Below the pieces are notes generated by a model, which saw only the letters and a list, made by a program, of their open reading frames with translations, ran no database searches and had not been told where the DNA came from. DNA of 64,000 nucleotides. Origin: Cryptosporangium phraense. Lineage in GTDB: Bacteria > Actinomycetota > Actinomycetes > Mycobacteriales > Cryptosporangiaceae. Below are positions 26,763 to 35,062 of this stretch, one piece after another; within the stretch, counting starts at the first letter, position 1; each line of letters begins with the position of its first letter. A program made the position numbers and the translations under genes. Location: positions 1 through 64,000 of the forward strand of contig NZ_VIRS01000030.1 of NCBI RefSeq assembly GCF_006912135.1, in the 5' to 3' direction.

Positions 26763-27661
26763 CAATGCCTCCGAACGCCAGGGGAGCTGGCTATCAGTGT
26801 TCCCGCGGGCAGCGGCCCGCGGAGCTGTTTGCCGACAGCGGCGAACCAGTCGTCGTGGAATTCGTCGCCGTCGGCCGCGAACGCGGTGCGGAGCTCGTGC
26901 CACGGCAGCCCGGGGTGCCGGTGGTGGACGCTGTGCAGGTTGAACGCCAGCACGAACGTCTCCAGCGGGCGCGGTAACCGGAGGTTGAGCGCTTCCAGCG
27001 ACGCGTCCAGCCGGGTGCCGTAGTGGTAGGCGTTGTCGGCCAGCGAGATCAGCAGGCCCCGCCCGGCGAGCGCGGCGACGAGCATCCAGCCGTACCGTCC
27101 GTAGGCGAGGAAGGCGGCCAGGTGCACGGCGACCACGGCTGAGGCGTCCAGACGGAACTGGGTCAGGAAACGACGGCGGACGCGGTCGAACAGCAGGCCG
27201 GTGATCGTGTCGGGCCGGTCGGTCCGGCGGACCAGCGCGGCCCAGCCGCGCTCCGGCAGGAGCGCGAGCAGGACCGACGCCACCTCGGCCAGGTACAGAC
27301 CGCCGAACAACCGCAGGTAGTAGCCGGGGGCGTGCGAGGCCCAGCGGCCGGTCGCGTAGATCTCGGTGCGCTCGCGCTCGGTCCGGCTGTACCGGTGGTG
27401 CAGCAGGTGACCGCTCTTGAGCAGCGCGAACGGCGCGCCGTAGCCGATCGCCAGCACCCGGCCCCAGGCGTCGTTGGCCCGCCGGTCGCGGACCAGGCTG
27501 CCGTGGATGGCCTCGTGGAGCAGCGACCAGAACGGGGTCGTGAGCAGCGTGAGCGGGATCAGCAGCAGCCCCCAGGCCGGGCTGCGGGGCAGCAGCCAGA
27601 GCGGCAGTACGACCAGCTCGATGCCGAGCCCGACCACCGCGGCACCGATCAGTCGACGCAT
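26762..27661 (-). CDS. Membrane fatty acid desaturase-type protein
   Basis: 299 residues with about four to six membrane helices and the three His boxes of the membrane di-iron family: HEAIHGS (~49-55), HHRYS (~87-91) and HSVHHRHP (~240-247). It should introduce a double bond or hydroxyl into acyl chains or a carotenoid-like lipid at the membrane; the exact substrate is unknown. It is divergent from the MMPL gene with a 108-base shared promoter region and is followed by an overlapping phoD, an unusual pairing. Confidence 0.88.
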   Translation of the reverse strand: MRRLIGAAVVGLGIELVVLPLWLLPRSPAWGLLLIPLTLLTTPFWSLLHEAIHGSLVRDRRANDAWGRVLAIGYGAPFALLKSGHLLHHRYSRTERERTEIYATGRWASHAPGYYLRLFGGLYLAEVASVLLALLPERGWAALVRRTDRPDTITGLLFDRVRRRFLTQFRLDASAVVAVHLAAFLAYGRYGWMLVAALAGRGLLISLADNAYHYGTRLDASLEALNLRLPRPLETFVLAFNLHSVHHRHPGLPWHELRTAFAADGDEFHDDWFAAVGKQLRGPLPAGTLIASSPGVRRH

Positions 27662-27769
27662 GCCGCGGACGCTACGGCCCGGGCCTGTCCGCGGACCGAC
27701 GCCGAGATGAAGGTTCGGTTGGCCACCTGACGGGATATAACGGTCAAAACGGATGTTCAGGGAGGCGTC

Positions 27770-29902
27770 GTGGCGGGGTTGCTGTATCGCCTGGGTGTCG
27801 TCGCGTACCGGCGCCGAATCCTGATGTCGTTGGGCTGGCTGCTGGTGCTGGCGGCGGTCGGAGTCGGCGCGGCCACGCTGTCCGGCTCGACCGTGAACAC
27901 GTTCAGCATCCCCGGGCAGGAGTCGACGACCGCGCTGGACCGGATCGGCGAGCGGTTCGGTTCGGCCGCGAACGGCGCGTCGGCTCAGGTCGTGTTCCAG
28001 ACGTCCGGGCCGATCACCGGGGCCGCGACCGAGGTGGCCGCGGCCGTCACCCGGCTGAACGGCCTGCCGGGGGTGGTGAGCGCGACGAACCCGCTCGACC
28101 CGGCGTCGCCGGTCGTCTCCCGGGACCGGCGGGCCGCCTACAGCACGGTCACGTACGCGGTGCCGGCGACCGACCTGACGTCCGGGCAGCGGGAGGCGCT
28201 GCTCGCCGCGGTGTCGTCGTTCCGGTCCGACCGCCTCGACGCCGAGGTGACCGGCGAGGCGTCGCAGGCCCAGGGCGGTGACGTCGGCGGGCCGGCCGAG
28301 GCCGGTGGTGTGGTCGTCGCGCTGGTCGTGCTCGCGATCACCTACGGATCGCTGGTCGCCGCCGGGATGAACCTGCTGACCGCGCTGGTCGGCGTCGGGA
28401 TCGGTGCGCTCGGCATCACCGCGCTGACCGGCTTCGTCGAGCTGCAGGCCACCACGCCGGTGCTGGCGATCATGCTCGGACTGGCCGTCGGCATCGACTA
28501 CGCGCTGTTCCTGTTCACGCGGTTCCGGCACGAACTGGTCGACGGGCGTGCGGTCCGGGAAGCCGTGCCGATGGCGGTCGGGACGGCCGGGTCGGCGGTG
28601 GTGACGGCCGGGCTGACCGTGGTGATCGCGCTGGCCGGGCTGTCGGTCGCCGGGATCCCGTTCCTGACCGAGATGGGGCTGGCCGCGGCCGGGACGATCG
28701 TGGTCGCGGTGCTGATCGCGGTGACGCTGGTACCGGCCGTGCTGGCGTTGATCGGTGTGCGGGCGCTGCCCCGCCGGAAGCGCGCGTCCCGGGGTTTCGT
28801 CGCCGGCTGGGCCCGGCTGGTGACGTCCCGGGCCTGGATCTGCCTGGGGGCGGCGATCGTCGTGCTCGGGGTGATCGCGATCCCGGTCGCGTCGATGCGC
28901 ACGTCGCTGAACCAGCCCGCGCCGGAGGACAGCACGCAGGCCCGGGCCGCGTCGATCATCTCGGCCCGCTTCGGGCCCGGCTTCACCGGGCCGCTGCTGA
29001 TCCTGGCCGACGGTCCGGACGCGGTCGCGGTCGCCAAGTCCGCGATGGCCGCGGTCCGCGACCTCGACGGCGTCGCGGTGGTGGCCGGCCCGAACGTCAA
29101 CGGCAATGGGGACGCTGCGCTGGTGAGCGTGATCCCGTCGTCGGGACCGGACGCGGCCGCGACCGTGGCGCTGGTGCATTCGCTCCGGTCGGCGCTGAGC
29201 CGCGTCGGGGGGAGCGCGTCGCTGTCGGTGACCGGGGCGACCGCGGTGAGCGTCGACGTGTCGCAGAAGCTCAGCGAGGCGCTGCCCCAGTACCTGGTGC
29301 TGGTCGTGGGGCTGGCGCTGGTGCTACTGATCCTGGTGTTCCGGTCGCTGCTGGTGCCGGTGACCGGCGTGCTCGGATTCCTGCTGACGATCGGGGCCGC
29401 GCTCGGGGCCACGACCGCGGTGTTCCAGTGGGGGTGGCTCTCCGCGGCGGTGAACGCGGACGTGACCGGGCCGCTGCTGAGCCTGTCGCCGATCATCGTG
29501 GTCGGGATCCTGTTCGGCCTGGCCATGGACTACCAGGTGTTCCTGGTGTCGCGGATGCACGAGGCGCACGCCCACGGGTTGTCGCCGCGGTCCGCGGTCG
29601 TGACCGGCTTCCGGCAGGCCGCGCCGGTCGTCGTGGCGGCCGCGTCGATCATGTTCGCGGTGTTCGCCGGGTTCATTCCCCAGGGCGACGAGACGATCAA
29701 GCCGATCGCGTTCGCGCTGGCCACCGGCATCCTGTTCGACGCGATCGTAGTGCGGATGATCGCGATGCCGGCCGCGCTGACGCTGCTCGGGAGCGCGGCC
29801 TGGTGGTTGCCGTCGTGGCTGCGGTGGCTCCCGGCGGTGGACGTCGAGGGCGCCGCGTTGGAGCGCGAACCGGTTAAGACGCCAGAATTTGCCCACCAAT
29901 GA
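27770..29902 (+). CDS. MMPL/RND-family membrane transporter
   Basis: 710 residues in two repeated halves, each with one helix, a large extracytoplasmic loop and five helices. GLAVGIDYALFLFTRFRHEL in the first half and GLAMDYQVFLVSRMHEAH in the second are the MMPL helix-4 signatures with the proton-relay Asp-Tyr pairs. It probably exports a lipid, lipoglycan precursor or drug using the proton gradient. The GTG start follows a CAGGGAGG ribosome site, with an A/T-rich GATATAAC ahead as a possible -10. Sharing its promoter region with the desaturase suggests lipid traffic, which is inference. Confidence 0.9.
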   Translation: MAGLLYRLGVVAYRRRILMSLGWLLVLAAVGVGAATLSGSTVNTFSIPGQESTTALDRIGERFGSAANGASAQVVFQTSGPITGAATEVAAAVTRLNGLPGVVSATNPLDPASPVVSRDRRAAYSTVTYAVPATDLTSGQREALLAAVSSFRSDRLDAEVTGEASQAQGGDVGGPAEAGGVVVALVVLAITYGSLVAAGMNLLTALVGVGIGALGITALTGFVELQATTPVLAIMLGLAVGIDYALFLFTRFRHELVDGRAVREAVPMAVGTAGSAVVTAGLTVVIALAGLSVAGIPFLTEMGLAAAGTIVVAVLIAVTLVPAVLALIGVRALPRRKRASRGFVAGWARLVTSRAWICLGAAIVVLGVIAIPVASMRTSLNQPAPEDSTQARAASIISARFGPGFTGPLLILADGPDAVAVAKSAMAAVRDLDGVAVVAGPNVNGNGDAALVSVIPSSGPDAAATVALVHSLRSALSRVGGSASLSVTGATAVSVDVSQKLSEALPQYLVLVVGLALVLLILVFRSLLVPVTGVLGFLLTIGAALGATTAVFQWGWLSAAVNADVTGPLLSLSPIIVVGILFGLAMDYQVFLVSRMHEAHAHGLSPRSAVVTGFRQAAPVVVAAASIMFAVFAGFIPQGDETIKPIAFALATGILFDAIVVRMIAMPAALTLLGSAAWWLPSWLRWLPAVDVEGAALEREPVKTPEFAHQ

Positions 29903-29964
29903 CCGGCGGGTGCCCTACCGTGCTCGGGAACGGAAATCTGGTTCCTCGGCTGAGGGGGAGCATC

Positions 29965-30159
29965 GTGAAAGTTCGGGCCGACAACGAGCGCTGCGAGGCG
30001 CACGGGCAGTGCTGGATGGTGGACGAAGACCTGTTCACCTTGGACGACGACGGCTACAGCACGCTCGGAGCCGGGGTCGACGTCCCGCCGGGCAAGGAAG
30101 CGGTGGCCCAGGCCGGCGTCGACGCCTGCCCCCTGCAGGCGCTGCGGATCGACGCATGA
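29965..30159 (+). CDS. Small ferredoxin, [3Fe-4S] with CxxHxxC motif
   Basis: 64 residues from the GTG at 29965, preceded by GAGGGGGAG. The cluster ligands are CEAHGQC and a C-terminal CP (ACPLQAL), with His where a fourth ligand would be in a 4Fe ferredoxin. This is the actinobacterial P450-associated ferredoxin type. No cytochrome P450 or reductase gene adjoins it; the nearest plausible electron acceptor is the divergent desaturase, or a distant P450. A longer frame from 29899 lacks a ribosome site. The stop overlaps the acid phosphatase start (ATGA). Confidence 0.88.
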   Translation: MKVRADNERCEAHGQCWMVDEDLFTLDDDGYSTLGAGVDVPPGKEAVAQAGVDACPLQALRIDA

Positions 30160-30977
30160 AGCGCCGGCTCCTCGTCGCGCTCGCGTCGGTCGCGGGTGCG
30201 CTCGCGCTGGTGGGCGGCGGGGTGGCGATCGCCGACACGCCGCAGCCGGCGATCACGACGAAGACCCCGCGCACCGAGCGGGACGTGACGAACATCGACA
30301 TCGTCCGCCAGCAGATCAAGAACTACTACGGCGACGCGCTCGGCACCGGCACGTTCGGCGCCGACAGCAACTACGCCAAGGAGGCGACGAAGGTCGCGTC
30401 CGCCGGGCAGACCTACCTGGCGCGGCCGTACCGGGGCGCGAAGAAGAAGGCGATCCTGCTGGACGTCGACGACACGTCGCTGAACACCTGGAACTACGAG
30501 ATCGCGTCGAACTTCGCGTTCAACCCGACCACGAACGGCCAGTATGTGACCGGCCAGCTGTTCCCGCCCGTCCCGGGCATGGTCAAGATGGCCACCGCGG
30601 CCCAGAAGGCCGGGTACGCGATCTTCTTCCTGACCGGGCGGGGCGCGGCCCAGGAGGCGGCCACGCTGGGCAACCTGACGTCGGACGGCATCGGCGTCGA
30701 CGCCGGCTACCCGAAGCCGACGACGCTGACCAACGGCGAGGACGGCCTGTTCACGAAGCCGGCGGTCGCGGACTACCCGGCCTATCTCAAGACCGCGTGC
30801 GCGAACGACCCGAACGGGGCCTGCACGACGATCCACTACAAGTCGGCGACCCGGGCGCACATCGAGTCGCTCGGCTACGACATCGTCGCGAACTTCGGCG
30901 ACCAGTACTCCGACCTCAAGGGCGGGTACGCGAACCGGACGTTCAAGCTGCCGAACCCGACGTACTACCTGCCGTGA
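30156..30977 (+). CDS. Secreted HAD-type acid phosphatase (subfamily IIIB)
   Basis: 273 residues with a signal peptide (MKRRLLVALASVAGALALVGGG, cleavage near AIADT). The HAD motif I is DVDDTSLNTWNYE (~106-118), motif II FFLTGRG and motif IV NFGDQYSDL, so it is a catalytically complete phosphomonoesterase of the class B-like/plant vegetative storage protein group. It would act outside the membrane on phosphate esters. Its translation is coupled to the cytoplasmic ferredoxin gene although the two proteins sit in different compartments. A 14-bp hairpin terminator follows. Confidence 0.9.
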   Translation: MKRRLLVALASVAGALALVGGGVAIADTPQPAITTKTPRTERDVTNIDIVRQQIKNYYGDALGTGTFGADSNYAKEATKVASAGQTYLARPYRGAKKKAILLDVDDTSLNTWNYEIASNFAFNPTTNGQYVTGQLFPPVPGMVKMATAAQKAGYAIFFLTGRGAAQEAATLGNLTSDGIGVDAGYPKPTTLTNGEDGLFTKPAVADYPAYLKTACANDPNGACTTIHYKSATRAHIESLGYDIVANFGDQYSDLKGGYANRTFKLPNPTYYLP

Positions 30978-30982
30978 GTCTC

Positions 30983-31014
30983 GAGCGGGGCCCGGATCGT
31001 TCCGGGCCCCGCTC
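30983..31014. terminator. Bidirectional hairpin terminator
   Basis: GAGCGGGGCCCGGA and TCCGGGCCCCGCTC form a perfect 14-bp stem with a TCGT loop. It lies six bases after the acid phosphatase stop and eight before the end of the opposing envelope gene, so it can end both transcripts. Confidence 0.82.
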
Positions 31015-31022
31015 ACTCACCC

Positions 31023-31682
31023 CTACTGCCGGGCGGTCTCCTGGACCGTGCCCGCGCGGTCCTTCGCGTCTTCCTTGAGCGAGTCCGCGTGACCGCTCGC
31101 GGTGTCCTTGACCTCCTGCGCGGCCCCGGTCGCCGTCTCCTTCACCTGCTGGGCCGCCTGCTGCGCCGGCTCCTTGAGGTTCTGGCCGACCTCCTTGGCC
31201 TTCTCGGTGACGGCCTGCTTGACCGGCTCCGCGTGCTCCTTGAGCGCCGCGCCGGCCTTCTGCTCCGGACGGCTGGCCGGAATCAGGCTCGACGCCAGCC
31301 AGCCGACGCCGAACGCGATCAGCCCGGCCGCGAGCGGGTTGCCCTGGGCCTTGCGACGGGTCGCGCTGGCGGCGTTGCCGGCCGCGTCGGCGGCCGAGTC
31401 CTTCACGTCGGACGCCCGGTCGGCGAGGCCGTGTCCGGCGTCGGCGGTGCCGTGTGCCTTGTCTTTCACGGTGTCGGTGAGGTCCGAGGCCGTACCCATG
31501 ATTCGCTCCTTCGCCGTCGAGGCCGCGTGGGTCACCCGTCCGACCTGACGCCGGGCGGCCTGTCGCGGGCTGACCTTCTCGACCAGCGCGTCGACGTCGT
31601 CGCCGAGGCGCATCCGGCGGCGCATGATGTCGCGCTCGATCTCTTCCTTCGACTGGTAACCGTCGTCGTCCGGGCGTGTCAC
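31023..31682 (-). CDS. DUF3618-containing helical membrane-associated protein
   Basis: 219 residues from the GTG at 31682 (GGGAGG ribosome site). The N-terminal SKEEIERDIMRRRMRLGDDVDALVEKVSPRQ (~10-40) is the DUF3618 motif. One membrane segment (PLAAGLIAFGVGWLASSLIP, ~120-140) follows an Ala/Lys/Asp-rich helix, and the C-terminus is a long amphipathic Ala/Lys/Glu helix like LEA or apolipoprotein repeats. It is probably a peripheral coiled-coil at the membrane under envelope or desiccation stress. The start overlaps the previous stop. The longer frame to 31904 lies antisense and inside the neighbour. Confidence 0.82.
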   Translation of the reverse strand: MTRPDDDGYQSKEEIERDIMRRRMRLGDDVDALVEKVSPRQAARRQVGRVTHAASTAKERIMGTASDLTDTVKDKAHGTADAGHGLADRASDVKDSAADAAGNAASATRRKAQGNPLAAGLIAFGVGWLASSLIPASRPEQKAGAALKEHAEPVKQAVTEKAKEVGQNLKEPAQQAAQQVKETATGAAQEVKDTASGHADSLKEDAKDRAGTVQETARQ

Positions 31683-32092
31683 CGGGCCTCCCTGTTCTTC
31701 ACGTATCGCACGTCCTCTTTCACGGTCTCGACCGTCCGCGTCGGAACCGGGTTGACCTGCTTGACCTTGGTGCGGCCGTAGGCCGCGAGCGCGGCGGCGC
31801 CGGCCGCCCACAGGACGCCGACGATGAGCGCGGCCCAGCCGATCGGCATCAGGGCGTCGAGCCCGTACATCAGCGCGAGCGAGAGGAACAGCAGGGCGAG
31901 CCACCCGGCGATGCCGGCGCCGCCGAACGCGCCACCGGCCTTGCCCGCCTTGGCGACCTCGTCCTTCGTCTCCGCCTTGGCCAGCGCGATCTCCTGACGC
32001 ACCAGCGCGGTGAGATCGTCGGCGACCTCCCGGACCAGATCCCCGACCGACGCGTTGCTCACGTCCTGGCGGGGATCACCCATCGCGGTCAC
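31679..32092 (-). CDS. Putative holin-like (phage holin superfamily / DUF1469) membrane protein
   Basis: 137 residues. An N-terminal amphipathic helix (VGDLVREVADDLTALVRQEIALAKAETKDEV) precedes two membrane helices (~55-75 and ~85-105), the pattern of the actinobacterial Phage_holin_3_6 family. These are usually chromosomal envelope proteins rather than phage lysis factors, and no phage gene is nearby. An internal ATG at codon 4 (MGDPRQ) is an alternative start. It overlaps both neighbours by four bases in a three-gene operon. Confidence 0.82.
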   Translation of the reverse strand: MTAMGDPRQDVSNASVGDLVREVADDLTALVRQEIALAKAETKDEVAKAGKAGGAFGGAGIAGWLALLFLSLALMYGLDALMPIGWAALIVGVLWAAGAAALAAYGRTKVKQVNPVPTRTVETVKEDVRYVKNREAR

Positions 32093-33054
32093 GGCCGGCC
32101 CTCGCGGTAGCGCGGGTCGTCGTAGGGGTCGACCGGGCGGCCGTCGGGGTCGGTCACCGGAGCGGCCGGGGGCGGCGGGGGATAGCCGGACTCACCGGTG
32201 CGGTAGGCGGGGTCGAGCGGGTCGGCGCCCGGGACGTAGCCCGGGTCGGTGGGGGTGCCGGTGCCGGTGCCGTACGCCGGGTCGGCCGGGGCGTAGCCGG
32301 GGGTTCCGGGGGCGTAGGCCGGGTCGGACGGGACGTAGCCGGTCTCCGGGGGCGGGGAGACGGTGCCGGTGCCCGGGAACGGCTCGGCGGCCGGGGTGTA
32401 GGGCGAGGTGGCGTAGCCGCCGGTGGGCGGTACCTCGGCGACCCCGACCGCGGTGTCGTCGCCGTAGGCCGGGGTGGTCGGGAACGTCTCGGTCGCGCCG
32501 ACGCCGAGGCCCGAGTAGGTCGAGTCGGGTCGCGTGTCGTCCACGAAGGAGGAGCGGCCGGAGTCGCTCGACGCGGCCTGGACCCCGCGGAAGACCCGAC
32601 CGGCCACCACGCCGGCCGCCCCCGCGAGCAGCAGGAACGTGCCCGGGCGGCGCCGGGCGAACGACCGGACGTCGTCCAGAATGGCGTCCGGGCCGCGCTG
32701 GTCGAGGTAGTCCGCGACCTGGCGGGCGTAGTCGCCGGCCCGCCGGGTGATCTCGGTGGTCAGCGCCGAGTGGTCGTCCCGGCCCTGGCCGAGCTCGTCG
32801 CCGGTGGTCCGCAGCGCGCTCGCGAGCCGCTGACGCTGGGCGTCGACCTGGCCGTTGACCTCGTCCCGGGTCGTGCGCAGCAGGTCAGCGGCCTGGGCCT
32901 TGGTCTCGGACGCGACCTGCGAGGCCTGCTCGCTCGCGGTACGGGCGACATCGGACCCGGCGTCCTTGGCATGGGACGCGAGCGCGGCACCCTCCTGCTG
33001 TGTGGTGCCCGCTGTCTCCCGGGCCCGGTCCGTCGTACTGGGCGTGCTCGTCAT
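32089..33054 (-). CDS. Helical envelope protein with Pro/Gly/Tyr-rich tail
   Basis: 321 residues from the ATG at 33054, chosen because CAGGGG lies six bases ahead; an upstream ATG at 33084 has none. Residues ~15-140 are long charged/Ala-rich amphipathic helices (SEQASQVASETKAQAADLLRTTRDEV), one membrane helix follows (PGTFLLLAGAAGVVAGRVF), and the C-terminal ~150 residues are low-complexity with PGYVPGADP/AYAPGTPGYAP-type repeats. First gene of an operon with holin-like and DUF3618 genes; such trios are widespread in actinobacteria and of unknown function. The 125-base gap upstream has no certain promoter. Confidence 0.78.
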   Translation of the reverse strand: MTSTPSTTDRARETAGTTQQEGAALASHAKDAGSDVARTASEQASQVASETKAQAADLLRTTRDEVNGQVDAQRQRLASALRTTGDELGQGRDDHSALTTEITRRAGDYARQVADYLDQRGPDAILDDVRSFARRRPGTFLLLAGAAGVVAGRVFRGVQAASSDSGRSSFVDDTRPDSTYSGLGVGATETFPTTPAYGDDTAVGVAEVPPTGGYATSPYTPAAEPFPGTGTVSPPPETGYVPSDPAYAPGTPGYAPADPAYGTGTGTPTDPGYVPGADPLDPAYRTGESGYPPPPPAAPVTDPDGRPVDPYDDPRYREGRP

Positions 33055-33179
33055 GTCAACCCCTGGGGGTAACTCGGGGATCATGTCGAGCGCAGGGTGT
33101 CCGCTGGAACGACGCAGAAACCTCTAGTCGCGTGACTTTCCGTGAACAATGTGTAGGGATAACCGGACACTGAGGACGA

Positions 33180-33749
33180 TCAGTTCGCCAACCAGAGCGC
33201 AAGGTTGAGCGCTGCCGCATACGTCACCCAGAGCAGATAGGGGACGAGGAGCGCGCCGGCGGCCGTCCGGATCCGGGCGAACGCGGCGGCGTTCGCGAGG
33301 ATCACCGCCCAGAGGACCGCGATCTCGGCGAACGCCAGGCCGGGTTGTTCGCCGGCGAAGAACAGCCAGGTCCAGGCCGCGTTCAGCACGAGCTGCCCGG
33401 CGTAGAGCCCGAAGGGCCCGGTCCTGCGGCCGGCGTAGCCGGCACGGCTGGGCCGGCTGGGCCGGCTGGGCCGGACGGGCTGGCTGGGCCGGCCGGCGGC
33501 GGGGTCGGCGGGGCCGGAGCGGCGCCAGGCGAGCCAGCCGGCGATGGCGATGAGCGTGTAGAGGACGGTCCAGACCGGTCCGAAGACCCCGGCCGGGGGT
33601 GCCCAGGCGGGCCGGTCGAGCCCGTCGTAGTACTCCCCGGCGTCGACGCTCGCCAGCCCGCCGACGGCCGCGGCGGCGAACGCGGCCGCCAGGAACCCGG
33701 CGAGCGCGAGCCAGCGGTTCGTCGGGCGGGCGGCTCGGGGTGTCACCAT
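33180..33749 (-). CDS. TspO/MBR family tryptophan-rich sensory protein with inserted loop
   Basis: 189 residues from the ATG at 33749, longer than the usual 150-165. TspO hallmarks are present: PAWAPPAGVFGPVWTVLYTLIAIAGWLAWR, LNAAWTWLFF and PYLLWVTYAAALNLALW. Five membrane helices bind porphyrins, sterols or related ligands and modulate stress signalling. Between helices 2 and 3 an insert of about 30 residues contains repeated Pro-Ser-Arg units from a 9-base tandem repeat near 33448-33485. It is divergent from the alditol oxidase gene, 59 bases away. Confidence 0.88.
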   Translation of the reverse strand: MVTPRAARPTNRWLALAGFLAAAFAAAAVGGLASVDAGEYYDGLDRPAWAPPAGVFGPVWTVLYTLIAIAGWLAWRRSGPADPAAGRPSQPVRPSRPSRPSRAGYAGRRTGPFGLYAGQLVLNAAWTWLFFAGEQPGLAFAEIAVLWAVILANAAAFARIRTAAGALLVPYLLWVTYAAALNLALWLAN

Positions 33750-33808
33750 TTGCCCAGCCTGGGAGATGCCCTGCTCACCGGCAACCCGGGGCATGCGAGG
33801 CTGACGGT

Positions 33809-35062
33809 ATGGCCACCGCACTCAAGAACTGGGCCGGCAACGTCGAGTTCTCCACGCACACGCTCCACCGCCCGCTGAGCGTCGAGCAGCTGCAGGAGAT
33901 CGTCGCGTCCGGCGACCGCCTCCGGGTCCTCGGCACCGGGCACTCGTTCAGCACGATCGCCGACAGCACCGGCGCGCTGATCACGGTCGCCGACCTGCCC
34001 CGGCGCATCGAGATCGACGAAGACCGGCGGGCGGTCACGGTGAGCGCCGGCACCCGCTTCGGCGAGCTGACCCAGGTGCTCGAGCCGGCCGGCTGGGCCC
34101 TGCACAACCTCGGCTCGCTGCCGCACATCAGCGTCGGCGGCGCGGTGGCCACCGGCACCCACGGCTCCGGCATCACGAACGGGACGCTGGCCACCGCGGT
34201 GAGCGCGGTCGAGTTCGTGACGCCGACCGGCTCGTTGGCCCGGGTCGAGCGGGGGGACGCCGACTTCGAGGGGTCGGTGATCACGCTCGGCTCGCTCGGC
34301 GTCGTCACCGCGCTGACGCTCGACATCCAGCCGACCTACCAGATCGAGCAGCGCGTCTACGACCGGATGTTCCTCTCCGCGCTGCGGGTGAACCTGCACG
34401 AGGTGCTGACCGCGGCCTACAGCGTGAGCGTGTTCCTGACCTGGAAGCGTCCGTTCGCCGACCAGGTGTGGGTGAAGCACCGGGTCGACGCCGGACCGTG
34501 GCCGCACGGCCGCGACTGGCTCGGGGCGACGCTGGCGCCCAGCCAGCGCAACCCGGTGCCCGGGCAGGATCCGGGGTTCACGACCGAGCAGGGTGGGGTG
34601 CCCGGGCCGTGGAACCAGCGGCTGCCGCACTTCCGGCTGGAGTTCACGCCCAGCGCCGGCGACGAGATCCAGAGCGAGTACCTGCTGCCGATCGAGCAGG
34701 CGGTCCCGGCGCTGGACGTGCTGTCGTCCCTGGCCGACACGATCGCGCCGATCCTGCACGTCAGCGAGTTGCGCACGATCCGCGGCGACGAGCTGTGGCT
34801 CTCGGAGTTCTATCAGCGGGACACGATCGCGCTGCACTTCACCTGGCACCCGGACCCGGTCGCGCTGGCGCCGGTGCTGCGCGAGCTCGAGGCCCGGCTG
34901 AAGCCGCTGGGTGCGCGTCCGCACTGGGGCAAGGTTTTCTCGATCCCGCCGGCCGAGGTCGCTGCGCTCTATCCCCGGTTCGCCGACGCCCAGGCCCTGA
35001 TCCGTCGCTACGACCCGGACGGCAAGTTCCAAAACGAGTTCACCGACACCTACGGCCTCTAG
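33809..35062 (+). CDS. Alditol (xylitol) oxidase-like FAD enzyme
   Basis: 417 residues, matching Streptomyces AldO (418). The VAO-type FAD domain has VLGTGHSFSTIADS with H45, the expected covalent flavin-attachment His, and HNLGSLPHISVGGAVATGTHGSG. The C-terminal ALO domain ends in HWGKVF...YPRFADAQALIRRYDPDGKFQNEF. It oxidises xylitol, sorbitol or similar polyols with O2, giving aldose and H2O2, in the cytoplasm. It is monocistronic, with a minimal leader. GC-rich imperfect hairpins follow the stop but none is clean enough to call. Confidence 0.88.
   Translation: MATALKNWAGNVEFSTHTLHRPLSVEQLQEIVASGDRLRVLGTGHSFSTIADSTGALITVADLPRRIEIDEDRRAVTVSAGTRFGELTQVLEPAGWALHNLGSLPHISVGGAVATGTHGSGITNGTLATAVSAVEFVTPTGSLARVERGDADFEGSVITLGSLGVVTALTLDIQPTYQIEQRVYDRMFLSALRVNLHEVLTAAYSVSVFLTWKRPFADQVWVKHRVDAGPWPHGRDWLGATLAPSQRNPVPGQDPGFTTEQGGVPGPWNQRLPHFRLEFTPSAGDEIQSEYLLPIEQAVPALDVLSSLADTIAPILHVSELRTIRGDELWLSEFYQRDTIALHFTWHPDPVALAPVLRELEARLKPLGARPHWGKVFSIPPAEVAALYPRFADAQALIRRYDPDGKFQNEFTDTYGL

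Noticed and set aside
31679-32092. Holin-like gene as evidence of a prophage
   Set aside because: No integrase, terminase, capsid or endolysin is present, and the family is mostly chromosomal in actinobacteria.
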